Positions 1 through 9,750 of a stretch of DNA of 64,000 nt are shown piece after piece. Position numbers and translations under genes: made by a program. Within the stretch, counting starts at the first letter, position 1. Each line of letters opens with the position of its first letter. The notes under the pieces are model-generated. The model was not told the DNA's origin. It ran no database searches and saw only the letters and a list, made by a program, of their open reading frames with translations. Source of the stretch: Thalassotalea ponticola (GTDB lineage: Bacteria > Pseudomonadota > Gammaproteobacteria > Enterobacterales > Alteromonadaceae); assembly GCF_041379045.1 (NCBI RefSeq), contig NZ_CP166871.1:62001-126000 (forward strand). The letters are read 5' to 3'.

Positions 1-1102
1 GCGCCATTGTGGCTATGGCGATGGTATGCACCTTAACACGACCAATGCGCTTTGCCATAGGTTCCAGTAATAGCGCCGGTAAATAGGCAGCAACGACGCT
101 TAAGATTAAAAACGCAATTGAGATAATTTGACCGAGCTCTTTGTCACCGATAGCCGGCATTTTGTCTTGCAAAAATGCAAACATAAAGACGAACATGGTT
201 TGTACACCAATCCAGCTAAACGAGTGCGCAGCCAACACTTTTCTAAAACCGATAAGGCCAGCCTGGCTGTCGCTGTGGTGTTGTTCTTTAGCAAGCATGG
301 TTTGCACGACAAACAACAGCGTTAATGCCGCACAAGCATATTCGGCGTAGTAGTGAGTGACTTCTATGCCCGATAGTTGTCGGCCCAAGGCGTAGATGTC
401 GTAAATAATAAAGCCCCATAGTGGGCGGATGTTGATAAGCACTTCGATCAAGCTTAACGCGCTTGTCTGGTCTTCAGAACTAACCGGTAACTGACGCGGT
501 TCAGAGATTAAAAATGGTGGGATCACTGATAACAATAGCACTAGGGCTGCGCCGAAGTAGATCAGCACATAGTTACCCCAAATAGCACCGATTGCATAGG
601 CAAGAATTCCGAATGTTCCGGAAATCGTTTGCATCCACGTATAACCGAGAGTGCGCTTTTCTCCAGCCGGAGTCACATCAGCAATAATCGATCGAGTCGG
701 ATTAAAGCTGACATTAATGGCTAAATCTAGGGTCAGAGCGATGGCTATCGCCATGGCTAATAGGCTTTCAATACCCATCGACGTAGAAACAATGTCAATA
801 TTGGGCAACGCCAACAGCATGAGTCCAGCGAGTACGCCACCTACCACGATAAACGGGCGTCGACGGCCATTCCAAAACCACACTTTATCGGAAATAATAC
901 CAATAATGACTTGGCCCAAAATGCCGGCAATGGGACCCGCCGCCCAAACTAAGCCTACTTCGTGAATATCTAAGCCGTATTGGGTGGTTAAAATCCAACT
1001 CAAGGCGGCAATTTGCACCGATAAGGCAAAGCCCATAGCGGTTGACGGAAGGCTTAGCAAGGCGTAAAAGCGCTTCGATAGTTGTTTTTGTATTTCTAAC
1101 AT
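1..1102 (-). CDS. MFS sugar transporter, SLC45/GPH-like (3' end cut by window edge)
   Basis: Inner-membrane secondary transporter, probably for a di- or oligosaccharide. The frame opens at ATG 1102-1100 and stays open to base 1, giving about 367 codons without a stop, so the C-terminus lies outside the window. Hydrophobic helices alternate along the visible part, and the cytoplasmic loop after the second helix reads SDKVWFWNGRRRP, the pattern of this MFS branch. The transporter at 11825-13279 has the matching loop SDRTWNRLGRRKP, so the locus holds two paralogues. The only ribosome-binding candidate is AGG inside CTAGGTAA, about 11 bases before ATG, and that sequence belongs to a repeat able to fold (see 1111-1161). 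It lies downstream of the aldo/keto reductase and halogenase genes on the same strand, and is probably co-transcribed with them. Substrate is inferred from neighbours. Confidence 0.85.
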   Translation of the reverse strand, partial: MLEIQKQLSKRFYALLSLPSTAMGFALSVQIAALSWILTTQYGLDIHEVGLVWAAGPIAGILGQVIIGIISDKVWFWNGRRRPFIVVGGVLAGLMLLALPNIDIVSTSMGIESLLAMAIAIALTLDLAINVSFNPTRSIIADVTPAGEKRTLGYTWMQTISGTFGILAYAIGAIWGNYVLIYFGAALVLLLSVIPPFLISEPRQLPVSSEDQTSALSLIEVLINIRPLWGFIIYDIYALGRQLSGIEVTHYYAEYACAALTLLFVVQTMLAKEQHHSDSQAGLIGFRKVLAAHSFSWIGVQTMFVFMFAFLQDKMPAIGDKELGQIISIAFLILSVVAAYLPALLLEPMAKRIGRVKVHTIAIATMA

Positions 1103-1110
1103 AAAGGGTG

Positions 1111-1161
1111 TTACCTAGGATTAAAATGCAGCTAGGTAATGCCTTGTTAATCATTACCTAG
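1111..1161 (-). promoter_or_regulatory. possible RNA switch: three copies of one 8-10 base arm before the MFS start
   Basis: In minus-strand RNA the order is CTAGGTAATG (1161-1152), a 10-base loop, CATTACCTAG (1141-1132), 13 bases, then CTAGGTAA (1118-1111), whose AGG is the best ribosome-binding site of the MFS gene. Arm 2 can pair perfectly with arm 1 over 10 bases, or with the ribosome-binding copy over 8 bases, so the two folds exclude each other. No U-tract follows, so it is not a standard terminator. Complementarity is seen; the regulatory role is inferred. Confidence 0.4.
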
Positions 1162-1170
1162 TGTCGAAAA

Positions 1171-2088
1171 TTATGGCACTGGTTGTCCGTTTCTCGCTTC
1201 TAATAAGCGATACCAGTCTTCGCGTCGGTATTCAATATTGAGCGCTCGGGTTGCCGCTTTTATCCGCTCAGGGTTGGTCGAGCCAACAATGGGGCAAATA
1301 TTAGCGGGATGCAACATCAACCACGCGAGGATGATGATCCATTTTTCTTCGTTATAAACTTGTGCCTGACGATCCAACTCTTGATGAATTCGATTGATCG
1401 TTGCCTGATCAAACGTGTTACCCCATGCTTCGTATACAACCGTGGCAATAGGACACCATGCCATTGGTACGATGTGCTTTTCTAAACACTGATCGAGTAC
1501 GCCATTGCTAAACGCGTCGATGTTGTGAATGTTGATTTCAACTTGATTAGTGACCAATTTTTCACTGGTAAACGATTGCAACATCGCCAATTGTGAAGGG
1601 CTAAAATTGCTGACACCAAATTGTTTGACCTTGCCTTGGCGTTTGAGTTGTTCAAACGTTTCGGCGACCTGTTGTGGGTCAAATAAATAATCCGGGCGAT
1701 GCAGTAAAAACAAGTCAAGGGCATCGACGTTTAAGCGCTGTAGTGAGCCTTCGACTTGTTTTATCAGATAGGCTTGGTCAAAGTCGTAACGCTTAACATC
1801 ATCATCGCAAGCAAAGCGAATACCCGCTTTGCTGGTAATAATGAGTTGTTCTCTTAACGCTGGTGACTCTTTCATCACCTCGCCAAAAATACGCTCACAT
1901 TCACCGTTACCATAGATGTCGGCGTGATCAAAGTGATTGTAGCCAGCGTCAATAGCGGTGCGAATAGCCAGTTTTCCCTTGGCGATATCATCGCTTGAAT
2001 TATTGCCGTTGATACGCATGCAACCGTATATCAATCGCGATGACGGCAGGGTTAAATGGCCAATTTGAACGTGTTTTGCTGTACTCAT
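1171..2088 (-). CDS. aldo/keto reductase, YdhF-like
   Basis: Cytosolic NADPH-dependent oxidoreductase with the single-domain TIM-barrel AKR fold; 305 aa is a normal family length. The catalytic tetrad is visible: Asp54 and Tyr59 in DHADIYGNG, Lys87 in TSKAG and His130 in LLHRP. The C-terminal cofactor-binding segment with PIVGSTNPERI near residues 270-280 is also present. It starts 8 bp after the halogenase stop and precedes the MFS gene, so these three probably form one operon beside the TonB receptor. Its substrate cannot be read from sequence; a sugar or carbonyl product of the locus is a guess. Confidence 0.88.
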   Translation of the reverse strand: MSTAKHVQIGHLTLPSSRLIYGCMRINGNNSSDDIAKGKLAIRTAIDAGYNHFDHADIYGNGECERIFGEVMKESPALREQLIITSKAGIRFACDDDVKRYDFDQAYLIKQVEGSLQRLNVDALDLFLLHRPDYLFDPQQVAETFEQLKRQGKVKQFGVSNFSPSQLAMLQSFTSEKLVTNQVEINIHNIDAFSNGVLDQCLEKHIVPMAWCPIATVVYEAWGNTFDQATINRIHQELDRQAQVYNEEKWIIILAWLMLHPANICPIVGSTNPERIKAATRALNIEYRREDWYRLLEARNGQPVP

Positions 2089-2096
2089 AATCTATC

Positions 2097-3584
2097 CTAA
2101 AGTTGTGACAGGTAGTGATCGTGGCTCGGCATCTTATCGACGGTGCGATCAATAAGAACCTTTAAGTTAGCCATTAATTCAGTTAACTGTTGTTGACTTA
2201 GTTGGTCGGCAAGTGGGTGGTGATCATCGGGCAATAAACCCTGACCAATAAATACTTGTTGCCACGCAATTTCGGTAAATAAATCGTCTTGCTCGCGAAA
2301 TAGTTTGCCGGTTTTCTTAAAAAGGTCGATTTTTCGCTGCAAGCTTGCGGGAATATCCATGCGCTGACACTGACGCCAAAAGGCGCTGTCATCACGTTGA
2401 TTTACTTTGTAATGCAAAATGATAAAGTCGCGTATACGTTCAATCTCGATGATTGATTGACGGTTAAACTCGTCGATATTTTGCTGTTCGATACCGTGAT
2501 GTGGAAAGGTCTTAATCAAGCGTATCGCTGCGGTTTGGATCAAGTGAATACTGGTCGATTCCAACGGCTCTAAAAAGCCACTTGATAAGCCAATTGCCAC
2601 CACATTCTTATTCCATTGTTTCACTCGACGGCCGGTTCTAAACTCAATCACTTTCGGCTCGGTTAGCGGTTTGCCATCAAGGTTAGCTAACAAAGTCTGT
2701 TTGGCTTGCTCGTCACTGATAAACTTGCTCGAGTATACTATGCCGTTACCGATGCGGTGCTGTAATGGAATTCGCCACTGCCAACCGGCTTGGTGAGCAA
2801 TGGAACGGGTATACGGTGAAATCGGCTCTACCCCTTCACATTGCACCGCAATAGCTCGATCACAGGGCAGGTAGTGAGACCAATCGACATAGCCAGTGTT
2901 TAGTGCTTTATCGATAAGTAGCCCCGACATGCCGGTGCAGTCAACAAATAAATCAGCGCTGACTTGTTGGCCATTTTCAAGCTCGACAGAGTCGACAAAG
3001 CCACTATCGCGGTTGACGTGAACCTGATTAATGGTCGCTTCAATACGCTGTACGCCGTTGTTTTGCGCAATCTTGCGCAAATACTGGGCATACAAGGTGG
3101 CGTCAAAGTGATAGGCGTAGGTAATGCCGGGTAATTGAGTGCCTTCGATATGTCGAACTTTGCTAAATTTATCGCGCTTAGCTGCTTGATAGTTTAACGA
3201 AAAATCCCAAAAGTCATCGCTTGAGTCGGCGGATTTTTGCTGACGAAGCCAGTAGTGGTAGAAATCACAAAATGGAAAGTTTTTGCCGATACCGCCAAAG
3301 GCGTGCATATAACTATCGCCTTGTCGCTTCCAGTTTTCAAACTGAATGCCGAGCTTGATCGTACCATTGGTGGCTTTTAGAAAGTCAGCTTCATTAATGC
3401 CCAATGCCGCATTGAGACTGATTATAGCGGGAATGGTTGCTTCACCAACGCCAACAGAGGCAATTTTATCTGATTCAATCAGCTTTATATTGACTATCTT
3501 ACCTAACACTCGGCTCAGTAGTGACGCCGTTATCCAACCAGCGGTGCCACCACCAACGATAACCACGTTGTTAACTTTGTTCAT
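2097..3584 (-). CDS. FAD-dependent tryptophan-halogenase-family protein
   Basis: Flavin-dependent halogenase family (PrnA/RebH type). From the start at 3584 it is 495 aa, a typical length. It has the FAD-binding GGGTAGW at residues 11-17, the lysine that relays hypohalous acid in PrnA (Lys77 in GTIKLGI), the family motif WQWRIP at 268-273, and a Glu-containing EPLESTSI near 339-346. The frame extends 22 codons further upstream to 3650, but ATG 3584 has AAGAG a few bases before it and begins directly with the beta-strand of the FAD fold. Families like this often sit beside TonB receptors in Alteromonadales and Caulobacter carbohydrate loci, where the substrate is unknown. An intact active site argues for real catalysis; tryptophan as substrate is not supported by context. 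Confidence 0.9.
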   Translation of the reverse strand: MNKVNNVVIVGGGTAGWITASLLSRVLGKIVNIKLIESDKIASVGVGEATIPAIISLNAALGINEADFLKATNGTIKLGIQFENWKRQGDSYMHAFGGIGKNFPFCDFYHYWLRQQKSADSSDDFWDFSLNYQAAKRDKFSKVRHIEGTQLPGITYAYHFDATLYAQYLRKIAQNNGVQRIEATINQVHVNRDSGFVDSVELENGQQVSADLFVDCTGMSGLLIDKALNTGYVDWSHYLPCDRAIAVQCEGVEPISPYTRSIAHQAGWQWRIPLQHRIGNGIVYSSKFISDEQAKQTLLANLDGKPLTEPKVIEFRTGRRVKQWNKNVVAIGLSSGFLEPLESTSIHLIQTAAIRLIKTFPHHGIEQQNIDEFNRQSIIEIERIRDFIILHYKVNQRDDSAFWRQCQRMDIPASLQRKIDLFKKTGKLFREQDDLFTEIAWQQVFIGQGLLPDDHHPLADQLSQQQLTELMANLKVLIDRTVDKMPSHDHYLSQL

Positions 3585-3704
3585 AAACTCTTTACTGCTT
3601 TGGTTTTGTAAAGCGCGTTGTTCTGAGAAACTCGCGCCGATCGCAAACACGGTTTGTTAAAACAAACGATGATATTTTTTAGCATGTTACGATCGAGATG
3701 TAGA

Positions 3705-3742
3705 TAAAAAAAGCCCTTGTAACAAGGTTATTACAAGGGCTT
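3705..3742 (-). terminator. rho-independent terminator after the TonB receptor gene
   Basis: On the minus strand AAGCCCTTGTAA and TTACAAGGGCTT form a long stem, followed by a run of T before ATCTA. It lies between the TonB receptor stop (3766) and the halogenase start (3584), so it should end or reduce transcription into the halogenase operon. Confidence 0.8.
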
Positions 3743-3765
3743 CTACATTGCGTTAACCAGTTAGC

Positions 3766-6585
3766 TTACAGCTTGTAGCTGAAACCTAACATGTAGTTCG
3801 CTCCGTAATCTTGGAAGTCGCGAACTTGTAATGCATTTTCGTTATAGGTTGACTTGAACGGCTCTTCGGTCAGGTTGTAACCTTGTAAGAAGATTGAAAG
3901 ACCTTCTAAGTTTTCGAAGCCGGCTTCGCCAAAGTCATAACCGATTTGTGCATCAACAATGGTTTCACCTTCAATATCCACTTGCTGAGTAGAGAAGCCA
4001 ACACCGTAGACATCGCCTTTGAAGTCATCGCGGTTACGCACACTCACGCGCACTTGTAAACCGTGGTTCTCGTAGTAACCAGTAACCGATGAAATGCTTT
4101 CAGACAGACCTGGTAAAACGTATTCGTTGCCGTTTGGATCTTCGATGTCTTGTTCAACACCTGTGTATGAAGCAATCACACCAAAACCATCAAGTGCATC
4201 AGAGAATGCGTTAAATGGTAGAGTTACCGACAGTTCATAGCCGTATAGTGTGCCGTCACCACCGTTGATTTTACCTGAACCGGTTGCGGTTGTGTGATCA
4301 GGATTTACAGGAGTACCGGCAGGATCGGCAACACCGGTCATGTCGACTTCGTAATTACCGTCGAAAATCCAGTTATCTAAGCTCTTGTGGAATAGAGCAA
4401 CAGAGAAGTAACCTTCATCTGAGAAGTAGTTTTCGTAGGTTAAATCAAGACCAACCGCTTCTTTTGGTTCTAGTGCCGGGTTACCGCCAGATACTGACCA
4501 GAAGTTGCCATTTTCGTCCGGCTTAGGTGCTTCACCACCACCGAAGTAGTTGGTGCTGATTGACGCATTCATTTCGTCCATACGCGCACGAGAAATGGTT
4601 TTCGCCGCACCAAAACGAACCGTTTGGTTGTCATCAATACGCATTGACAAGTTCAAACTTGGTAGTAAATGCGAATAGGTGTGTTCAATGTCAGTTGGAG
4701 TGGTTTTTACTAAGCCATCTTCGGTCGTAATTGCAGCACCTTGCGATGACTGTGTAGTATCAACGTAGCGCAGGCCAGCGTTACCGGTTACTTGGAAACC
4801 TGCAATTTCCATATCTAGGTCGGCTTTAACAAACAGCGACACGATTTCTTCTTGTACCGTGTATGATTTTGTTTCGTGGCTAGGGTCAGTTAGACGCTCT
4901 GACAATAAGTCATAGTAGCCGTCTTCAACCAAACCGCGTGAGTCATACGCGATCATATCGCCCATGCCGATAAAGTCTAAGTTAGCTGAACCTAAGCGGT
5001 ACTCTTCCGGTACCATCATCATGCCTGGGTTATCAAGTGAGAACGATGAAACAGTAAGGAAGAAACCATTCGAGTCTTTGGTCTTCTCACGGTTTTTGTA
5101 TGATACACCGTAGGTGACTGCGGTAACGAAGTCGCTTTCAACAACTTGTGTCGCCGCTAATTTTAGCGCGGTTAACTCGTCGTCTACAGACGGAGTATTT
5201 AAGAAGCCGTCTTGCGCTTGGTTTTCGTATTCTGTGCCGGTGATACCGTATTTGTCATTCAGTGCTGACGACCAACCCCAAGACAGTGGACCACCAAGTT
5301 GAATTAGGTTGTAGTCAGAGTAATCTAACTCATGAGTGAATTTCGCGCCTTCGTTGCTGCCGTCTAAGAAGTAGCCAATGTTATCCGCTACACCGCGAGA
5401 ATCACCGCGACCTGTACCAGCGTACGATTCCATCGACCAAATTTGACGTTCAACTTTGGCGTATGAAGCGTCTGCTTCTAAAGACCAACGGTCATTGATG
5501 TTGTACTCAAAATTTACACCGAATGAATCCAATTGTGCTTCGCGCTCTTCGTAGTCGTTGCGAACAACAACGCGTTGTCCCATCGTTGTCGCTTGGCTGA
5601 TAAAGCCTGTTTCAGGGTCAACAACGACAGACTCAGGGTCGATAGTACCTTGACCCCATGCAAACGGTACTTCAATACCACGTAAGATTTTTTCATCAGT
5701 AAAATCAACGTGTAATGCATCAAAGGTAATGTGAATATCGTCAGAAGGCGCAAACTCTAGTACACCCATAACCGTATCGCGGTTTAGCATAGATGAACGA
5801 ACAAACGGTTTTGCACCACCTAAAATTGAGTAGCTGTTGCCCGCGTCATCAGAAAACTCAGGGTAGCCCCACGAATTCCAACGCTTTTCTTGGTTAGGAG
5901 ATTCCATGGTCGAGACTGCAACTGCAATACCAATGGTATCATCAGCAAACTGATCCATGTATGAGAACGTACCGCGGAAACCGTCATTGTCTGCATCTGG
6001 GTTTAGTTCTTCAAATGAGGTTTGCTCGAATGTACCGTTAATTTGAATCACGCGGTCATCTTGAGAAAGTGGTCTTACAGTCTGTAAGTCGACAACACCG
6101 GCAATACCTTCACCTTCAATAGTCGCATCAGGCGTTTTGTATACGGTAACACCGCTCATGATTTCAGCTGGGTATAAATCGAACTGAACGCCGCGGTTAT
6201 CATCAATTGATACTTGCTCGCGACCGTTAAATGTCGTTGCTGATTCGTTTTCGCCAAAGCCGCGGATAGAGATTTTTGATGCGCGACCGTCTAGACGCTG
6301 TGCGGTTAGACCTGGCAAACGGGCAATCGATTCAGCGATAGACGAATCGGGTAGTTTACCAATGTCCTCAGCTGAAATAGCCTCTACTACGCTTGATGAA
6401 AAGCGCTTAGTGTTCATTGATTTAACTAGAGAGCGACGAAAGCCTGATACTTCAATAACTTCGATGTTTTCTTCAGCTTGCTGTTCAGCAGACGCTTGCT
6501 CTTGTGCAGTGGCAGTTGATGCCATAGATACTAAACCTGCGGCAACTAACGCCATGGTTAGTTTATTTGGTTGGAATGTAAGCAT
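3766..6585 (-). CDS. TonB-dependent outer-membrane receptor, probably for maltodextrin
   Basis: Outer-membrane ligand-gated barrel powered by TonB, of the Xanthomonas/Caulobacter-type receptor family. The 939-residue chain begins with a signal peptide ending near residue 27 (STATAQ), then a short linker, VIEVSGFRRSL as TonB-box-like segment, and a plug domain (about residues 45-170) with ARLPGLTAQR and SIRGFGENE. A long beta-barrel rich in aromatic strands follows and ends in GFSYKL; the last residue is Leu rather than the more common Phe. It is divergent from the pullulanase gene, and the shared region has three LacI-type operator candidates. Role in maltodextrin uptake is inferred from the flanking starch enzymes, by analogy with MalA-type receptors. 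Confidence 0.93.
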   Translation of the reverse strand: MLTFQPNKLTMALVAAGLVSMASTATAQEQASAEQQAEENIEVIEVSGFRRSLVKSMNTKRFSSSVVEAISAEDIGKLPDSSIAESIARLPGLTAQRLDGRASKISIRGFGENESATTFNGREQVSIDDNRGVQFDLYPAEIMSGVTVYKTPDATIEGEGIAGVVDLQTVRPLSQDDRVIQINGTFEQTSFEELNPDADNDGFRGTFSYMDQFADDTIGIAVAVSTMESPNQEKRWNSWGYPEFSDDAGNSYSILGGAKPFVRSSMLNRDTVMGVLEFAPSDDIHITFDALHVDFTDEKILRGIEVPFAWGQGTIDPESVVVDPETGFISQATTMGQRVVVRNDYEEREAQLDSFGVNFEYNINDRWSLEADASYAKVERQIWSMESYAGTGRGDSRGVADNIGYFLDGSNEGAKFTHELDYSDYNLIQLGGPLSWGWSSALNDKYGITGTEYENQAQDGFLNTPSVDDELTALKLAATQVVESDFVTAVTYGVSYKNREKTKDSNGFFLTVSSFSLDNPGMMMVPEEYRLGSANLDFIGMGDMIAYDSRGLVEDGYYDLLSERLTDPSHETKSYTVQEEIVSLFVKADLDMEIAGFQVTGNAGLRYVDTTQSSQGAAITTEDGLVKTTPTDIEHTYSHLLPSLNLSMRIDDNQTVRFGAAKTISRARMDEMNASISTNYFGGGEAPKPDENGNFWSVSGGNPALEPKEAVGLDLTYENYFSDEGYFSVALFHKSLDNWIFDGNYEVDMTGVADPAGTPVNPDHTTATGSGKINGGDGTLYGYELSVTLPFNAFSDALDGFGVIASYTGVEQDIEDPNGNEYVLPGLSESISSVTGYYENHGLQVRVSVRNRDDFKGDVYGVGFSTQQVDIEGETIVDAQIGYDFGEAGFENLEGLSIFLQGYNLTEEPFKSTYNENALQVRDFQDYGANYMLGFSYKL

Positions 6586-6742
6586 GTTGTAATTTCCCCA
6601 AATCGTCCTGATGTTTATTTATATTGACTCATTGTCCTTAACGAGCCTGTTATTGTATTAATTTATATTTTTTTATTGCGTAAAAAACGCTAATTATAGA
6701 ACCGACAGTCTAATGTCAGCAGGCTATAATATAAACACTTTG

Positions 6743-6875
6743 CATACGTATTCATTGCCGTTGCTCGTGTAATGTTTTGTCGTTTATGTTCACTATTGAA
6801 TTGCCGTAGATCAACCGCACACATACGTATTCATCAAATTTGTGTGATGATGACTCACGTGTTTGCATACGTATG
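6743..6875. promoter_or_regulatory. three CATACGTAT operator-like sites in the divergent promoter region
   Basis: CATACGTAT occurs at 6743-6751, 6822-6830 and 6866-6874; the third extends to the perfect palindrome CATACGTATG. All have a central CG and an ATACGTAT core, the form bound by LacI-family sugar regulators. They lie between the TonB receptor (start 6585) and pullulanase (start 6949), and the LacI-type gene at 13408-14454 is the obvious partner. The third site is 74 bp before the pullulanase start. The rest of 6586-6948 is AT-rich and shows no gene. Repeats are seen; binding is inferred. Confidence 0.7.
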
Positions 6876-6948
6876 TAATTGATTTATACCACAGGGTGTA
6901 ACACTCTTAGCCGGTTTTACAACAACGACAATGCAGATGGTGGGGACG

Positions 6949-9732
6949 ATGCAAAAAAAAACGATCAGCAGTGTACTGCTGACACTCATACTAAGCGGTT
7001 GTGGCGGGGTTACTTCAACAGACACCCAGAAACTCCAGCCACAGGCACACAATCAAACGCTTGATATCACCGATAGTCGCGGTCATTTCTTAGCGACAAA
7101 CCTTTTCTTTTATTACGGTCAGTTGCAAACCGGTGATCGCGTAAACGTGTTATCCGGCCTCGACTTTAATGCAAGCTATCGATTAACACCGACCGAGCTG
7201 TCTGCTGAGCAACGCCAAAAATTTGTTCATTTGGCGGGTAAAGGCAGTGCCTTTACCTTAGCTGAACCAATGAGTATTAAGCAGCAGAAACAATTGCTTA
7301 AAGGTCCGTTGCTGTTGCAAATCAGCGATCTCAATGGGGTGGTGAAAAGTATCACTCGGGTACAGACCGGTTTTGCCATCGATGCATTATTTACCGCGGG
7401 TGATGCTGATGCTGATGAGGTCAATGACTTAGGCAGTGTGCTCAACGCTACTGGTACCCAATTTAAACTGTGGGCGCCAACCGCGCGCAACGTCAACGTC
7501 TTACTGTTTGATCAGCAAAAGCAGCCGATATCGCCATCGTCATTAGCCATGCAATTCGATGCACACACTGGTGTATGGGTTGCGCAAATCGACCAGCACC
7601 TCAATCAGGTGTTTTATCAATACCAAATCGAGGTATACCACCCAGAAAGCCAAAGCGTACAAACTCTGATCACCACTGATCCGTATTCGCTGAGCTTGTC
7701 GACCAACAGTGAATACTCACAAGTTGTTGATTTAAATAATGATGTAAGCAAGCCTTTGGGTTGGGATGAGCAGGAAAATCCGACGGTTAATCACCCCGAA
7801 GACAACGTTTTTTACGAGTTGCACATCGGTGATTTTAGTGCCTCGGATAGCGCGTTATCTAACGAAGCCGTACGCGGTAAGTACGCCGCCTTTGAGCAAA
7901 CCAATAGCGATGGTATACAACACCTTAAGCAGCTCAAGTCGGCTGGTTTAAACAATGTTCATTTATTGCCGACGTTTGATATTGGCACCGTTAATGAAGA
8001 TCCTGAGCAGCGAGTAACTCTCAACGATTCGCTGGCCAAATTGTGCCGCCTCAAGGTGACCCTATCGATCTGTGCCAACGACAGCCTTGATAAAAGCCAA
8101 TCAATTGCTGCGTTACTTACCAGCTTTGATGTAAATTCAAGCGACGCACAAGCATTAGTTAGTGAAATGCGCACCTTAGATAATTACAACTGGGGCTATG
8201 ATCCGTTTCATTACACGGTTCCCGAGGGCAGTTATGCGCAAAATCCAGACGGTGTCAGTCGGATCAAAGAATTCCGCTCTATGGTGATGGCACTGCACAA
8301 TATGGGATTTCGCGTGATCATGGATGTGGTTTACAATCACACCCATCAGGCCGGTCTAGAGGCGACGTCGGTATTAGATAAAATTGTGCCGGGTTATTAT
8401 CAACGTCTCAATCCGATAACGGCCATGGTCGAGCAATCAACGTGCTGTGATAATACCGCTACCGAGCGCAAGATGATGGCCAAGCTGATGCAAGATTCAT
8501 TAGTGGTTTGGGCACGGGATTATAAAATTGACGGTTTTCGCTTTGACTTGATGGCGCATCAACCCAAAGACGTTATGTTAGCAGCGCGTGATGCGGTAAG
8601 CGCGGTTGATGCCGATACCTACTTTTACGGTGAAGGTTGGAATTTTGGCGAAGTTGCCAACAATCAGCGCTTTGAGCAAGCCAGCCAATTGAATTTGGCC
8701 GGCAGCGAAATCGGCACTTTTACCGATCGTTTACGCGATGCGGTTCGCGGTGGCGGAATGACGGCCTCAGGTGAGCAAATTCGTCAGCAACAAGGTATTG
8801 GTAACGGCTTGTTTACCCGACCTAATGAACTGCGCAGCAAGCAAGATTCAAAGCAACAATATTTGTTGTTTGCCGACCAGCTTCGGGTTGGTTTGGCAGC
8901 CAACTTGGCGACTTATCCACTGCGAGATCGCCATGATGAGCAAGTAACTGGTGCCGATGTGCCGTATGGTGACCAACCTGCGGGTTACGCCTTGGATCCG
9001 GCTGATACCATCAATTACGTGTCAAAACACGACAACCAAACACTGTGGGATAATCATCAGTATCGCATTGCCTTTGACGTGAGTACCGATGATCGAGTGC
9101 GCATGCAGGCGCTATCGTTGGCCTACCCTATGTATGCGCAAGGCATCCCATTTATTCACATGGGTTCAGAGTTGTTGCGATCTAAGTCATATTTACGCGA
9201 CAGCTACGACTACGGCGATTGGTTCAACGCCGTTGACTTTGGTATGCAAGACAACAACTACCACGTTGGTTTACCGCCGGCTGAAAAAGACCGCCAAAAT
9301 TGGCAGATTATCAGCAAAATTATCGACGCCAACCAAGGTCGCGATCAGGTGCAAGCTAAGCACATTCAATTTATGTCAGACCGGTTTGCTGAGCTATTGA
9401 AAATTCGCATGTCCTCGCCGCTATTTAGGCTAACAAGTGCGGCGCAGATTGAATCTCAGTTGCGCTTTTTAAATACCGGTAGCAAGCAAGTGCCTGGGTT
9501 GATTGTGATGCAGCTAACCGACCGCCGAGATATTGATCCAAATTATCAGCAAATCACGGTGTTGTTTAACTCATCAGCTGATGCCATCGAGTTTGATTAC
9601 AGTGATGCTCAGCAATACCAACTACACCCTGTTTTAGCGAAAAGCAGTGACCCAATAACACAACAACACAGGGTGACAAACAAGGGATTTGTGGTACAAA
9701 AGTTTAGCGCAGCAGTTTTTGTGCGCCGTTAA
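6949..9732 (+). CDS. pullulanase-type alpha-1,6-glucosidase lipoprotein (GH13)
   Basis: Debranching enzyme cutting alpha-1,6 links in pullulan, amylopectin or branched dextrins, anchored in the envelope. A lipoprotein signal with lipobox LSGC (Cys about residue 16) is followed by N-terminal beta domains, a GH13 catalytic barrel and a C-terminal domain of the DUF3372 type. GH13 regions are visible in order: YNWGYDP near 413, DVVYNH near 458, DGFRFDLM near 528 with the nucleophile Asp, GEGWNFG near 562 with the acid/base Glu, and SKHDNQTLWD near 694. The frame also has ATG at 6931, but ATG 6949 has GGTGGGGA directly upstream and gives a clean signal peptide. It leads a plus-strand operon with GH97 and MFS genes 18 and 19 bp apart. 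Confidence 0.92.
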   Translation: MQKKTISSVLLTLILSGCGGVTSTDTQKLQPQAHNQTLDITDSRGHFLATNLFFYYGQLQTGDRVNVLSGLDFNASYRLTPTELSAEQRQKFVHLAGKGSAFTLAEPMSIKQQKQLLKGPLLLQISDLNGVVKSITRVQTGFAIDALFTAGDADADEVNDLGSVLNATGTQFKLWAPTARNVNVLLFDQQKQPISPSSLAMQFDAHTGVWVAQIDQHLNQVFYQYQIEVYHPESQSVQTLITTDPYSLSLSTNSEYSQVVDLNNDVSKPLGWDEQENPTVNHPEDNVFYELHIGDFSASDSALSNEAVRGKYAAFEQTNSDGIQHLKQLKSAGLNNVHLLPTFDIGTVNEDPEQRVTLNDSLAKLCRLKVTLSICANDSLDKSQSIAALLTSFDVNSSDAQALVSEMRTLDNYNWGYDPFHYTVPEGSYAQNPDGVSRIKEFRSMVMALHNMGFRVIMDVVYNHTHQAGLEATSVLDKIVPGYYQRLNPITAMVEQSTCCDNTATERKMMAKLMQDSLVVWARDYKIDGFRFDLMAHQPKDVMLAARDAVSAVDADTYFYGEGWNFGEVANNQRFEQASQLNLAGSEIGTFTDRLRDAVRGGGMTASGEQIRQQQGIGNGLFTRPNELRSKQDSKQQYLLFADQLRVGLAANLATYPLRDRHDEQVTGADVPYGDQPAGYALDPADTINYVSKHDNQTLWDNHQYRIAFDVSTDDRVRMQALSLAYPMYAQGIPFIHMGSELLRSKSYLRDSYDYGDWFNAVDFGMQDNNYHVGLPPAEKDRQNWQIISKIIDANQGRDQVQAKHIQFMSDRFAELLKIRMSSPLFRLTSAAQIESQLRFLNTGSKQVPGLIVMQLTDRRDIDPNYQQITVLFNSSADAIEFDYSDAQQYQLHPVLAKSSDPITQQHRVTNKGFVVQKFSAAVFVRR

Positions 9733-9750
9733 TAGCAATAGGAAAAAACA

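Noticed and set aside
651..965. 104-codon plus-strand frame
   Set aside because: It lies inside the MFS transporter gene on the opposite strand and has no ribosome-binding site or recognisable motif; it is an antisense shadow.
3651..3765. possible extra promoter or gene between halogenase and TonB receptor
   Set aside because: Only the terminator hairpin is convincing; no promoter boxes or ORF of note were seen.
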